Below are positions 1-8,038 of a DNA stretch of 64,000 nt, piece after piece. This DNA comes from Pseudoflavonifractor sp050943825 (GTDB lineage Bacteria; Bacillota; Clostridia; Oscillospirales; Oscillospiraceae): NCBI RefSeq assembly GCF_050943825.1, contig NZ_JBMNPX010000007.1, positions 62,001 to 126,000 of the forward strand, given 5' to 3'. The first letter of the stretch is position 1, and the number at the start of each line of letters is the position of its first letter. The position numbers and the translations under genes were made by a program. A model generated the notes under the pieces. It was given only the letters and a program-made list of their open reading frames with translations. It made no database searches and was not told the origin of the DNA.

Positions 1-386
1 GCCACCTGTCCGGCGGAAAGGGTGCCGGAGAGCCGGTACGCGCCGGGCTGGGTGATGGTAACCACCATATGGGCGGCCGCCTCCTCGGCGGAGTGGGCCT
101 CCTCAGTGGTTCCCTCACCGTAGGTCTCGTCGTGGCCGTCCTCATAGTAGACAATCTCCGCGCCCACATAGACCGCTGAGGCCGGGTCTGTGGAGGCCGC
201 CTGGCCGTCCACTGTGACCCCGTCATCGGAGAGCACCACAGCGATCTCCACTGTCTCGCTGCTCTGGACAGCAGTGCTCTGGGTGGGTGCGGCGGACGGC
301 ACGTCCTCCGTCTCCCCGGCAGTACAGGCGGCGCAGGAAATCAACATCGCCGCGGCAAGCACGGCGGGAATCCATTTATTCCGCAT
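1..386 (-). CDS. Secreted lipoprotein, N-terminal part (runs off window)
   Basis: Open reading frame entering from the left edge. The start ATG has an AAAGGAACC ribosome site just upstream. The first residues, MRNKWIPAVLAAAMLISC, are a short basic stretch, a hydrophobic core and a lipobox ending LISC, so the product is probably a membrane-anchored lipoprotein. A Thr/Ser/Glu-rich linker follows, then a region rich in acidic residues and VVTITQPGAYRLSG. That pattern is seen in the DUF4353/carbohydrate-binding-domain surface proteins of Clostridia. The family guess is an inference from one short motif. The C-terminal part lies outside the window. It is transcribed divergently from the ECF sigma factor gene. 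Confidence 0.75.
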   Translation of the reverse strand, partial: MRNKWIPAVLAAAMLISCAACTAGETEDVPSAAPTQSTAVQSSETVEIAVVLSDDGVTVDGQAASTDPASAVYVGAEIVYYEDGHDETYGEGTTEEAHSAEEAAAHMVVTITQPGAYRLSGTLSAGQV

Positions 387-568
387 AAGTAAGGTTCCTT
401 TCTGTTTCAGGATGGGAGCAAGTATAACAGTTCAAGCTGAAAGCAACCTGAAATTCCAGTGAACCATCTGTAAATTTTTCATCTGCGAAATAAGCAGAAA
501 AAAGAGTTTTTATCCTGCAATAATTTGCTCTGCTCAGGTGTGTTAGAGGTGAAAGGAGGAGGAAGCCT

Positions 569-1048
569 ATGACCGGACAATTCCAGCGGGAAAGCCCGTT
601 CTCCTACGCCTGTGACCACTATATGGACACGGTCTACCGTGTGGCGGTCCACAACGCCCCATCACCGGAGGACGCGGAGGACGTGACTCAGGAGGTCTTT
701 GAGCGGCTGCTCACCTGCCGCAAGGGCTTTTCCGATGAGGAGCACCTGAAGGCCTGGCTTATCCGCTGCACCCTGAACCGGTGCAAAAACCTGTTCCGCA
801 ACCGCCGGGAGGTGTCCCTCAGCGAGGCCCTGCCCGCACCGGAGCGGGAAGAGGGCTCCGTACTGGAGGAGGTACGCCGTCTGCCCGAGCGGTACCGGAA
901 CGCCATCTATCTACACTATTTTGAGGGCTACACCGCCGCTGAAATCGCCCAGATCATGGGCGGCACCACCAGCACGGCCCTCTCCTGGCTGCGGCGGGGC
1001 CGGGAGGCCCTGCGGAAACGGATGATAGGAGGGTTTGACGATGAATAA
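569..1048 (+). CDS. RNA polymerase sigma-70 factor, ECF subfamily
   Basis: 159-residue protein with the two-domain layout of extracytoplasmic-function sigma factors. Region 2 covers about residues 10-75, with the hallmark EDAEDVTQEVFERLL for core binding and -10 melting. Region 4 covers about 95-150, with LPERYRNAIYLHYFEGYTAA and the helix-turn-helix that reads the -35 element. The start has a very strong AAAGGAGGAGG site. The stop overlaps the next gene's start by 8 bases, which suggests translational coupling to that gene, a candidate membrane-bound antagonist. The regulon cannot be told from the sequence; the divergent lipoprotein upstream is one candidate target. Confidence 0.93.
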   Translation: MTGQFQRESPFSYACDHYMDTVYRVAVHNAPSPEDAEDVTQEVFERLLTCRKGFSDEEHLKAWLIRCTLNRCKNLFRNRREVSLSEALPAPEREEGSVLEEVRRLPERYRNAIYLHYFEGYTAAEIAQIMGGTTSTALSWLRRGREALRKRMIGGFDDE

Positions 1049-2771
1049 GCGGGATTATATCAGAGAGGTGGAGTCTCTCCGCACCCCCGATCACCTGCGC
1101 CGCCGGATTGTCTCCCTCCCCGGCCGGCGGACCGCCCGCTCCTTCCGGTGGGGCAGGCTTCTCTCCCTGGCCGCCTGCCTGGTGTTGGTGATTGCACTGG
1201 CCGTAGCGCTGCCGGCGCTCCTCCGTGGACTCTATCCGGGCGGCGAGATCGTCTCTCCCCCAGTGGCCACTGGCTCGGACGACACCATCCCGGACGAGGA
1301 ACTGGCCCAGCTGCTGGCGGCAGAATCTCCCGGCGGCCAACAGCCCGGCGATACCTGGGAGCTGCTCTGCTCCATTCCGGGAGATGGCCGCACCCTAGGT
1401 GTCCTGCGTTACGAAGGTCCCCACGCCTTCGGGCTCGGCAGTCTGTTTGTGGGCGTCTTTGACAACCGGACCAGAGAGCCGGTGGAGCCGGTCACCATTA
1501 TCAATGGAGACGACGGGGAAGTCTATACCTGGGTGGACATAGCCACCCAGCAGCAGTACCTGCTTTGCACCAATGCCGTTATTACACACGGAGCCGAAAG
1601 CTGTACCGCCGCCCTCTTCACCTTTGACGGCAGCAAGCTGAGCACTGTGACGGAGCTGCCTGAGGTGGCTCTTGGGGCGGAGAACCTTCCCCAGGGCGCG
1701 GAGACCATGTTCCGGGCGGACACTGATTTCTGGGAAGACCACAAGAGCGTCATCAACGGCGCCGGCCTGGATCTCTATGTGCGGAATCCCGAATGGGATG
1801 CGGCATCGGGCAGCGAGGACGACCAGTGGAGCTATCTGTGCTACGTTCCTCTGGCCGGGGAGGAGCAGGCCCCGCTCACCGACATTGCAAGGCCCGACCA
1901 GGCCGAGCCCACTGTCGGCTTTGACTCGTACAATCCTCCCGTTCTGCCCCTGGTTGTGGATGGAGACAGCTCCAACCTGAGGACCTGGCGGAAGCTCACC
2001 GTGGACTTCACCGACGACCTGTTTGGCGGCTCCACGGCTGACAATCTCCTTTACTATCCCAGGGTCACCGACCGCTATGTGGTGGAGAATACCAGCGGAA
2101 GGGACCTGACCGTCACCCTCTGCTATCCTTATGCCAACAATCTGACTGCCTCCTCCACTTCCCTGCCCTCCATCACCCTGGACGGGTACCAGCAGGACAA
2201 CTCGCCCCTCATCGGCGGGTCCCTCTTCCCCGAAACTGGTGACAGCTGGACCGGCGATTTCACCGCCTGGGAGGACTATCAGGACGCCATGGACAGCGGA
2301 GATGCGCTGGCCGGGGCCAAGGCCGACCCTGTTGGAATGCTGGCCGGTGTGCCGGTGACGGTGTACGACATCCTACCCAGCCAGGACTATGAGACCATCC
2401 GGGACAGCCTGGATGACCCCTGGTCGGCCACCCTGGCGGTGGACTGCACCCTCTCCGACCCTGATATTCAGCTCTTTGTCTACGGCCTGGAGGGCTATTC
2501 GGCACTCTCCGAGGATCAACTGAGCCGCCGTTACTCCTTCTCCCTCAACGACAATGCGGCCGGGCTCCACCGTATCATCGTGGTGGGTGGTACGCTGGAG
2601 ATAGGCCCTGTCACCGGCTACACCGACGGCTCCTGCACCCAGGTGGTGACGGAGCTCACCGGTCAGGTATCTGCCAAAGAGAATCTCTCCCTCTCCGATG
2701 CGCTTCTGGGCTGTGTGGAGGACTTCTACTTCCCAATTTCTTACCGCTTTCTTTTTTCTCCTCCTCTGTGA
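1041..2771 (+). CDS. Membrane-anchored protein, putative anti-sigma factor
   Basis: About 576 residues. The ATG was chosen over the in-frame TTG six bases upstream because AGGAGG sits seven bases before it. A basic cytosolic segment of about 36 residues is followed by one hydrophobic segment (about 38-63) and a large acidic, beta-rich extracytoplasmic domain. No catalytic motif is recognised. The overlap with the ECF sigma gene and the single-span topology fit an anti-sigma factor that senses envelope conditions. The cytosolic part is shorter than in classic zinc-binding anti-sigma domains and has no HxxxCxxC motif. The function is therefore inferred from context only. Confidence 0.7.
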   Translation: MNKRDYIREVESLRTPDHLRRRIVSLPGRRTARSFRWGRLLSLAACLVLVIALAVALPALLRGLYPGGEIVSPPVATGSDDTIPDEELAQLLAAESPGGQQPGDTWELLCSIPGDGRTLGVLRYEGPHAFGLGSLFVGVFDNRTREPVEPVTIINGDDGEVYTWVDIATQQQYLLCTNAVITHGAESCTAALFTFDGSKLSTVTELPEVALGAENLPQGAETMFRADTDFWEDHKSVINGAGLDLYVRNPEWDAASGSEDDQWSYLCYVPLAGEEQAPLTDIARPDQAEPTVGFDSYNPPVLPLVVDGDSSNLRTWRKLTVDFTDDLFGGSTADNLLYYPRVTDRYVVENTSGRDLTVTLCYPYANNLTASSTSLPSITLDGYQQDNSPLIGGSLFPETGDSWTGDFTAWEDYQDAMDSGDALAGAKADPVGMLAGVPVTVYDILPSQDYETIRDSLDDPWSATLAVDCTLSDPDIQLFVYGLEGYSALSEDQLSRRYSFSLNDNAAGLHRIIVVGGTLEIGPVTGYTDGSCTQVVTELTGQVSAKENLSLSDALLGCVEDFYFPISYRFLFSPPL

Positions 2772-2863
2772 GAGATGACGGCAATCGGGGCGGCACAGGG
2801 CGCCGGTTTGTAGGCCTCGTTGCTTGCGCCAAAGGCCGAAATATGATATTCTAAGCTATCAAA

Positions 2864-2889
2864 TCCCGCGCTGCCCCGCTTGTGCGGGA
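2864..2889 (+). other. Small inverted repeat upstream of guaA
   Basis: TCCCGC and GCGGGA flank a 14-base loop about 30 bases before the guaA ribosome site. There is no T-tract, so it is not an obvious terminator. No purine-riboswitch core was recognised in the 150 bases before guaA. Meaning unknown. Confidence 0.3.
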
Positions 2890-2920
2890 CAATGGAAAAT
2901 CAAGGAAAGAAGGTCGGACG

Positions 2921-4462
2921 ATGTCCCATCAGCTTGTCGTTGTCCTGGACTTTGGCGGTCAGTATAACCAGCTCATCGCGCGCCGTGTGCGTGAGTGTGG
3001 TGTCTACTGCGAGGTCAAGCCCTACACCACTCCCCTGGAGCAGATTAAGGCCATGACGCCTATCGGCATTATCTTTACCGGCGGCCCCAACAGCGTCTAT
3101 GACGAAAAGGCCCCCCACGTGGACCCGGAGATTTTCAATCTGGGCATTCCTGTGCTGGGCATCTGCTACGGCTGCCAGCTTATGGCCCACACTCTGGGCG
3201 GTCAAGTAACCGCCGCTCAGGACGACTCCGCCCGGGAATACGGCAAGACGGAGACCTATTACAACACCGACTGCAAGATTTTCAAGGGCCTGCCTGCCCA
3301 GGGTATCTCCTGGATGAGCCACGGCGACTATATGGCCAAGGTTCCCCAGGGCTTTGACCTGGTGGCCCACTCCGACGCCTGCCCCAACGTGGCCATCGCC
3401 GACGAGGCCCGGGGCTTCTACGGCGTGCAGTACCACCCCGAGGTCAACCACACCGAGAACGGTGTGGCCATGATCCGCAACTTCCTCTATGAGGTCTGCG
3501 GCGCTGCCGGCGACTGGACCATGGGCGACTACAAGAACACCGCCATCCGGGAGATCCGGGAAAAGGTGGGCAGCGGCAAGGTGCTGCTGGCACTCAGCGG
3601 CGGCGTGGACTCCTCCGTGGTGGCCGCCCTGCTGGCCGAGGCCGTGGGCAATCAGCTCACCTGCGTGTTTGTAGACCACGGCCTCATGCGCAAGGATGAG
3701 GGCGACGAGGTGGAGCAGGCCTTTGCCCGCTGGGATATCAACTTCGTCCGGGTGGACGCCGAGACCCGCTTCCTCCTGAAGCTGGCCGGTGTGGACGAGC
3801 CGGAGCGCAAGCGCAAGATCATCGGCGAGGAGTTTATCCGGGTCTTTGAGGAAGAGGCCAAGAAGATTGGCGCTGTGGACTTCCTGGCCCAGGGTACCAT
3901 CTACCCCGATGTCATCGAGTCCGGCGCCGGTGACGCCGCGGTCATCAAGTCCCACCACAACGTGGGCGGACTGCCCGACTACGTGGACTTCAAGGAGATC
4001 ATCGAGCCCCTGCGCCTGCTGTTCAAGGACGAGGTCCGTCAGCTGGGCCGTGAGCTGGGCCTGCCCGAGTATCTGGTCTCCCGCCAGCCCTTCCCCGGCC
4101 CCGGCCTGGCCATCCGCATCATCGGCGACATTACCAAGGAGAAGGCCGATACCCTCCGTGAGGCCGACTTTATCTTCCGGGACGAGATCGCCAAGGCCGG
4201 TCTGGATGGCGGCATCAACCAGTACTTTGCCGTCCTGACCAACACCCGCTCTGTGGGCGTCATGGGCGACGGCCGCACCTACGACTACACTCTGGCACTC
4301 CGGGCCGTGACTACCGATGACTTTATGACCGCCGACTGGGCCCGCATTCCCTATGATGTGCTGGACCGGGTGTCCGTCCGCATCGTCAACGAGGTCAAGG
4401 GCATCAACCGCATCTGCTACGACATCACCTCCAAGCCCCCTGCCACGGTGGAATGGGAGTGA
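2921..4462 (+). CDS. guaA: GMP synthase (glutamine-hydrolysing)
   Basis: 513 residues, the usual length for the full bifunctional enzyme that converts XMP to GMP with ATP and glutamine-derived ammonia. The N-terminal class I glutaminase domain carries the nucleophile motif GICYGCQLMA and the YHPEV histidine/glutamate. The central ATP pyrophosphatase domain has the P-loop motif LALSGGVDSSVVAALL. The C-terminal dimerisation domain ends with PPATVEWE. The start ATG has AAGGAAAGAAGG in front of it; an in-frame GTG 39 bases upstream has no good site. It stands alone with its own terminator. The next gene is a shortened paralog. Confidence 0.98.
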   Translation: MSHQLVVVLDFGGQYNQLIARRVRECGVYCEVKPYTTPLEQIKAMTPIGIIFTGGPNSVYDEKAPHVDPEIFNLGIPVLGICYGCQLMAHTLGGQVTAAQDDSAREYGKTETYYNTDCKIFKGLPAQGISWMSHGDYMAKVPQGFDLVAHSDACPNVAIADEARGFYGVQYHPEVNHTENGVAMIRNFLYEVCGAAGDWTMGDYKNTAIREIREKVGSGKVLLALSGGVDSSVVAALLAEAVGNQLTCVFVDHGLMRKDEGDEVEQAFARWDINFVRVDAETRFLLKLAGVDEPERKRKIIGEEFIRVFEEEAKKIGAVDFLAQGTIYPDVIESGAGDAAVIKSHHNVGGLPDYVDFKEIIEPLRLLFKDEVRQLGRELGLPEYLVSRQPFPGPGLAIRIIGDITKEKADTLREADFIFRDEIAKAGLDGGINQYFAVLTNTRSVGVMGDGRTYDYTLALRAVTTDDFMTADWARIPYDVLDRVSVRIVNEVKGINRICYDITSKPPATVEWE

Positions 4463-4518
4463 GCTCCCGAACGCGGGGAGATGTATCCGCTCTGGACGCA
4501 AACCTGTAACCTGCAAGA

Positions 4519-4560
4519 CCGCCCTGCTGATATCAAAATCAGCAGGGCGGTACCTTTTTA
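4519..4560 (+). terminator. Rho-independent terminator of guaA
   Basis: A 13-bp perfect stem, CCGCCCTGCTGAT paired with ATCAGCAGGGCGG, is followed by TACCTTTTTA shortly after the guaA stop. Confidence 0.9.
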
Positions 4561-4603
4561 AGTGCTAAAACAGCTTTTCTATACTTTTGCAGAGGATATG
4601 GTG

Positions 4604-4656
4604 TTCAACGCGGCGTTTTCCCTACATTCGCCTCCAAAGGGCAGGAAAACGTTGAA
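4604..4656 (+). other. Long imperfect hairpin in the intergenic region
   Basis: CGTTTTCC pairs with GGAAAACG, and the flanking TTCAA pairs with TTGAA after an asymmetric bulge. It lies about 35 bases upstream of the predicted promoter of the next gene and has no T-tract. It could be an operator or an RNA element; no family is recognised. Confidence 0.4.
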
Positions 4657-4688
4657 TTTCCCATGCTTCTGTGATATTATTTCAATAT

Positions 4689-4697
4689 TGATATAAT
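4689..4697 (+). promoter_or_regulatory. Extended -10 promoter for the guaA paralog
   Basis: The sequence TGATATAAT is a full consensus extended -10 (TGnTATAAT), about 100 bases before the start codon. The matching -35 is weak, as is common for extended -10 promoters. It gives the second GMP synthetase gene its own transcript, beyond the guaA terminator. Confidence 0.55.
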
Positions 4698-4796
4698 TGC
4701 GCAACTTTTTTCTGCACAAATACAGAGAAAAGTCTCCACATTTGAGCGCCGTTCAGTGGAAATAAAATGAATCCATCAAATATAAGGAGGACCTAT

Positions 4797-5777
4797 ATGG
4801 AAAGCAACAAGCGTCCCGAGAGCATGGAGCGAATCACTACCCCTGCCCTGGCTGAGGCCTTTATCGCCCAGCAGGTGGCGGACATTCAGGCCCAGGTGGG
4901 CGACAAGAAGGTGCTGCTGGCACTCAGCGGCGGCGTGGACTCCTCCGTGGTAGCCGCTCTGCTCATCAAGGCCATCGGCAAGCAGCTGGTCTGTGTCCAT
5001 GTCAACCACGGCCTGCTCCGCAAGGGCGAGCCCGAGCAGGTGGTCAAGGTGTTCCGGGATGAGATGGACGCCAATCTGGTCTATGTGGACGCGGTGGACC
5101 GCTTCCTGGAGAAGCTGGCCGGTGTGGCCGAGCCCGAGCAGAAGCGCAAGATCATCGGCGCCGAGTTTATCCGCGTGTTCGAGGAAGAGGCCCGCAAGCT
5201 GGAGGGCATCGAGTTCCTGGCCCAGGGCACCATTTACCCCGACATTCTGGAGAGCGGCGGAGTCAAGGCCCACCACAACGTGGGCGGCCTGCCCGAGGAC
5301 CTGAAGTTTGAGCTGGTGGAGCCTCTGAAGTTCCTCTTCAAGGACGAGGTCCGTGTGGTGGGCAAGGCCCTTGGTCTGCCTGACGGCATGGTGTTCCGTC
5401 AGCCCTTCCCCGGCCCCGGTCTGGGCGTGCGCTGCCTGGGCGCCATCACCCGCGACCGGCTGGAGGCCGTCCGGGAGTCCGACGCCATCCTGCGCGAGGA
5501 GTTTGCCAAGAACGGCCTGGAGGGCAAGGTGTGGCAGTACTTTACCGTCATCCCCGACTTCAAGTCCGTGGGTGTGCGCAACGACAAGCGTGCTGACGAG
5601 TGGCCTGTTATCATCCGCGCCGTCAACACTGTGGATGCTATGACCGCCACTGTGGAGGACGTGCCCTTCGCTCTGCTCCAGCACATCACCCAGCGCATCA
5701 CCAGCGAGGTCCCCGGCGTCAACCGCGTCTGCTACGACCTGACTCCCAAGCCCACCGGCACCATCGAGTGGGAATGA
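4797..5777 (+). CDS. GMP synthetase-like protein: ATP-PPase and dimerisation domains only
   Basis: 326 residues, closely similar to the C-terminal two thirds of the guaA product upstream. It shares the P-loop motif LALSGGVDSSVVAALL, the EPEQKRKIIGAEFIRVFEEE stretch, FRQPFPGPGLGVR and the final TGTIEWE. The whole glutaminase domain is absent; the N-terminus is only about 35 residues before the P-loop. The ATG was chosen for AAGGAGG six bases upstream. Archaea use a similar stand-alone subunit with a separate amidotransferase, but here a complete GuaA exists next door. It may use free ammonia, borrow a glutaminase, or act on another substrate. Its last codons are part of the attachment site of the inserted element; the reading frame is restored by the element. 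Confidence 0.9.
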   Translation: MESNKRPESMERITTPALAEAFIAQQVADIQAQVGDKKVLLALSGGVDSSVVAALLIKAIGKQLVCVHVNHGLLRKGEPEQVVKVFRDEMDANLVYVDAVDRFLEKLAGVAEPEQKRKIIGAEFIRVFEEEARKLEGIEFLAQGTIYPDILESGGVKAHHNVGGLPEDLKFELVEPLKFLFKDEVRVVGKALGLPDGMVFRQPFPGPGLGVRCLGAITRDRLEAVRESDAILREEFAKNGLEGKVWQYFTVIPDFKSVGVRNDKRADEWPVIIRAVNTVDAMTATVEDVPFALLQHITQRITSEVPGVNRVCYDLTPKPTGTIEWE

Positions 5778-5782
5778 TTTCA
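5765..5782 (+). other. Attachment site, left (element copy of guaA-like 3' end)
   Basis: CGAGTGGGAATGATTTCA covers the last codons and stop of the guaA paralog. It recurs with one mismatch at the right end of the element. The mismatch lies in the stop codon (TGA here, TAA at the right), which shows that the two ends have different origins. Confidence 0.8.
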
Positions 5783-5834
5783 GAGGCCCGAAAAAGCCCG
5801 TAGTTACTGGGTTTTTGAGGGGTTAAGGCCCTTT

Positions 5835-5854
5835 GTGGCAACGATTTGGCAACA
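5835..5854 (+). repeat. Left copy of the subterminal repeat (candidate integrase arm site)
   Basis: GTGGCAAC, four bases, then TGGCAACA. The same two octamers with the same spacing recur at 15791-15810. Repeats just inside both ends of an element are typical arm-type sites for tyrosine integrases. Confidence 0.55.
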
Positions 5855-5870
5855 CTTTTTCATTATTCAT

Positions 5871-5916
5871 AAAAAGAGAGCTAACTGATTTTGATTAGTC
5901 AGTTAGCTCTCTTTTT
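5871..5916. terminator. Bidirectional terminator at the left end of the element
   Basis: AAAAAGAGAGCTAACTGA pairs with TCAGTTAGCTCTCTTTTT around a 10-base loop. There are T-tracts on both strands, so it can end both the guaA paralog transcript and the converging XRE repressor transcript. Confidence 0.85.
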
Positions 5917-5974
5917 CTTTTTATTATTATTCTGTGCAACAAACAGCCTCTCCTGTGGCCTACAAGTGAGGGGG

Positions 5975-6463
5975 TCAAAAGAGGTCCTGGGGCGGCACCT
6001 TCACATACTTCTGGGCTTTGTCAAACTCCGGATAGTGGTAGCGCCACTTGTCGTAATCCTCTTTGGAGATTTCGCCCGTCTCCAGCATGGCAGCGGCCTG
6101 CTGCCAGGAACAGAGCATCTCATGCAGCCGGGCGGCATCCTTGTTCTTCCGCACATCCACCTTCAGGCAGACTTCTCCATCCGTTTCGCTGATTTTGAGC
6201 CCGTAGTTGTCCTCCAGGGTAAACAAGGTGTGCATCAGCCCCACATAGGAGTCTATATCCGGGACAGAGAGGGCATGGGGCGAGACATCCAGTACCTGGG
6301 CTAGGGCAGCAGTAAGGTCTGCCTTAGGGGTTCTTGATCCTGTTTCATACTGAGCAAGGCGCACATCGGCAGACTTCTCCGGGAAGCCCAGCGCCATGCC
6401 GAGATATTTCTGAGTCATCCCCCGCAGGAGACGGAAAAAGTGAATCCGTTCGCCAATCGCCAT
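5975..6463 (-). CDS. XRE-family helix-turn-helix repressor of the element
   Basis: 162 residues. The N-terminal Cro/C1-type helix-turn-helix lies at about residues 4-62 and includes GMTQKYLGMALG and LAQYETGSRTPK. The C-terminal half is rich in acidic, aromatic and charged residues and ends YVKVPPQDLF, with no recognised domain. It is divergent from the excisionase-integrase operon. Several GCTTAG-type half sites lie between them, one touching the integrase promoter -10. The likely role is control of excision and integration. No peptidase (ImmA-like) partner is seen. Confidence 0.88.
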   Translation of the reverse strand: MAIGERIHFFRLLRGMTQKYLGMALGFPEKSADVRLAQYETGSRTPKADLTAALAQVLDVSPHALSVPDIDSYVGLMHTLFTLEDNYGLKISETDGEVCLKVDVRKNKDAARLHEMLCSWQQAAAMLETGEISKEDYDKWRYHYPEFDKAQKYVKVPPQDLF

Positions 6464-6489
6464 ATCATTAACTCCAATCGTTGATTGTT

Positions 6490-6627
6490 CTTAGGAAAAG
6501 CGTAGCAGAAATGCTTAGTAATGTCAAGAGAATCCTAAACAATTTTATTTAATTTATTTTGTGTACTCCGATTGACACAAGCTATTTTGCTTAGTATAAT
6601 GACAACAGACTAAGCATAATAGCTTAG
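6490..6627. promoter_or_regulatory. Cluster of GCTTAG/CTAAGC operator-like half sites
   Basis: CTTAG at 6490, GCTTAG at 6513, 6589 and 6622, and CTAAGC at 6610. They lie between the divergent repressor gene and the excisionase operon. The copy at 6589 abuts the -10 hexamer, a good position for repression. Confidence 0.5.
6572..6600 (+). promoter_or_regulatory. Consensus promoter of the excisionase-integrase operon
   Basis: TTGACA, a 17-base spacer and TATAAT: both hexamers match the sigma-A consensus exactly. It faces the excisionase gene and overlaps the operator-like repeats. Confidence 0.85.
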
Positions 6628-6765
6628 AATCAATAAATAAAAAAGAACTGCCGCAATTCCCGGTTATACATCACGGGAAAAAGTGGTGGACGAAAGTGAG
6701 GAGGCATTTATGGAACACAATATCCAGCCGCAACAGCCATCAATGAGGAAAGGAAGGTATTTTCA

Positions 6766-6960
6766 ATGCAGGCACAAAACTTTATGCGCGTGGAGGAAGT
6801 GGCCCAGGAACTGGATATCTCCAAGTCCCACGCCTACAAGGTAATCCACAAACTCAACGCTGAACTCCGGGAGAAAGGCTATCTGACCATCGCCGGGCGG
6901 GTCAACCGAAACTTTTTCATGGAGAAGTTTTGCTACGGCAAGACGGGAAAGGAGGGCTAA
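6766..6960 (+). CDS. Excisionase-like small DNA-binding protein
   Basis: 64 residues with a winged-helix pattern: FMRVEEVAQELDISKSHAYK, then a recognition helix and a beta wing (GYLTIAGRVNRNFFMEKF). This is the usual form of excisionases placed just before tyrosine integrases in Clostridia elements. The start has AAGGAAGG eight bases upstream. A short reading frame at 6710-6844 with its own AGGAGG overlaps it in another frame and could serve as a leader that couples translation. The stop lies two bases before the integrase ATG. Confidence 0.85.
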   Translation: MQAQNFMRVEEVAQELDISKSHAYKVIHKLNAELREKGYLTIAGRVNRNFFMEKFCYGKTGKEG

Positions 6961-6962
6961 TC

Positions 6963-8036
6963 ATGGCGGTCTACAAAGAAGAAAAGACGAATACTTGGCG
7001 AGCGGTCTACCGCTACACCGACTGGAACGGCGAGCGCAAGCAAACCCAGAAACGGGGCTTCAAGACCAAGCGAGAGGCGCAGGCATGGGAGCGGGAACAG
7101 CTCAACAAGACCAGTGCCGACCTGGATATGACCTTCAGGAGCTTCGTGGACCTCTACACAGCGGATATGAAGACCCGGCTTAAGGAAAACACCTGGGCCA
7201 CCAAGGATCACATCATCCGCACCAAGCTACTGCCCTACTTCGGCAGGCTGAAAATGTGCAACATCACCGCTCAGCAGATCATCACCTGGCAAAACGAGAT
7301 GTTGAACCACAAGGACGAGAACGGCAAGCCCTACTCTCCAGTGTACCTGAAAACAGTCCACAACCAGCTCAGCGCCATCTTCAACCACGCGGTACGGTAT
7401 TACAACCTTAGGGAAAATCCCTGCAAGAAGGCGGGCAGCATGGGCAAAAAGAAAAACCGGGAGATGATGTTCTGGACCAAGGAGCAGTACCTGAAATTTG
7501 CCGAGGTGATGATGGACAAGCCGCTATCCTTCTATGCCTTTGAGATGCTCTACTGGTGCGGTATTCGGGAGGGGGAGCTGCTTGCCCTGACCCCAGCGGA
7601 TTTTGACTTTGAGAAGCGCACCGTATCTATTAACAAGTCTTACCAGCGGCTGAACGGTCAAGATCTGATTACCACTCCCAAAACCGAGAAGAGCAATCGG
7701 GTCATCACCATGCCGCAATTTCTGGCAGAAGAAATCCAGGATTACATCAAAATGCTCTACGGCATCGGGCCGGATGACCGGATGTTCACTGTCACCAAAA
7801 GCTATCTCCATAGGGAGATGGACCGGGGAGCCAAAGAAGCGGGGGTACCGCGTATCAGAATCCACGATATTCGTCATAGCGCGGTGTCGCTTCTGATTGA
7901 CATGGGGTTCTCTGCTACGGCTATCGCAGACCGGGTAGGCCATGAAAGCATCGACATCACCTATAACTACGCACACCTGTTTCCGTCCAAGCAGGCGGAA
8001 ATGGCGGATAAACTGAACATGGAAAGGGGCAATTAA
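6963..8036 (+). CDS. Site-specific tyrosine recombinase / integrase
   Basis: 357 residues. An N-terminal AP2-like arm-binding domain (WRAVYRYTDWNGERKQTQKR) and a SAM-like core-binding domain (about 60-160) come first. The catalytic domain follows, with the first arginine in CGIREGELLAL, the HxxR box in RIHDIRHSAVSLL, the later histidine in RVGHESIDITYNY and the terminal tyrosine shortly after. All needed residues appear present. The ATG was preferred to an upstream TTG because GGAGGG lies in front of it. It should catalyse integration at the guaA-like 3' end and, with the excisionase, excision. Confidence 0.95.
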   Translation: MAVYKEEKTNTWRAVYRYTDWNGERKQTQKRGFKTKREAQAWEREQLNKTSADLDMTFRSFVDLYTADMKTRLKENTWATKDHIIRTKLLPYFGRLKMCNITAQQIITWQNEMLNHKDENGKPYSPVYLKTVHNQLSAIFNHAVRYYNLRENPCKKAGSMGKKKNREMMFWTKEQYLKFAEVMMDKPLSFYAFEMLYWCGIREGELLALTPADFDFEKRTVSINKSYQRLNGQDLITTPKTEKSNRVITMPQFLAEEIQDYIKMLYGIGPDDRMFTVTKSYLHREMDRGAKEAGVPRIRIHDIRHSAVSLLIDMGFSATAIADRVGHESIDITYNYAHLFPSKQAEMADKLNMERGN

Positions 8037-8038
8037 AA

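Noticed and set aside
2772..2920. Purine riboswitch before guaA
   Set aside because: No conserved loop-loop core was found; only a short inverted repeat is present.
2900..4516. A 538-residue minus-strand frame opposite guaA
   Set aside because: It is the complement of a clear guaA; the composition is typical of an antisense shadow.
6710..6844. Short frame (44 residues) with its own AGGAGG before the excisionase gene
   Set aside because: It overlaps the excisionase gene in another frame and its second half has a shadow-like composition. At most it is a leader that couples translation; not listed as a gene.
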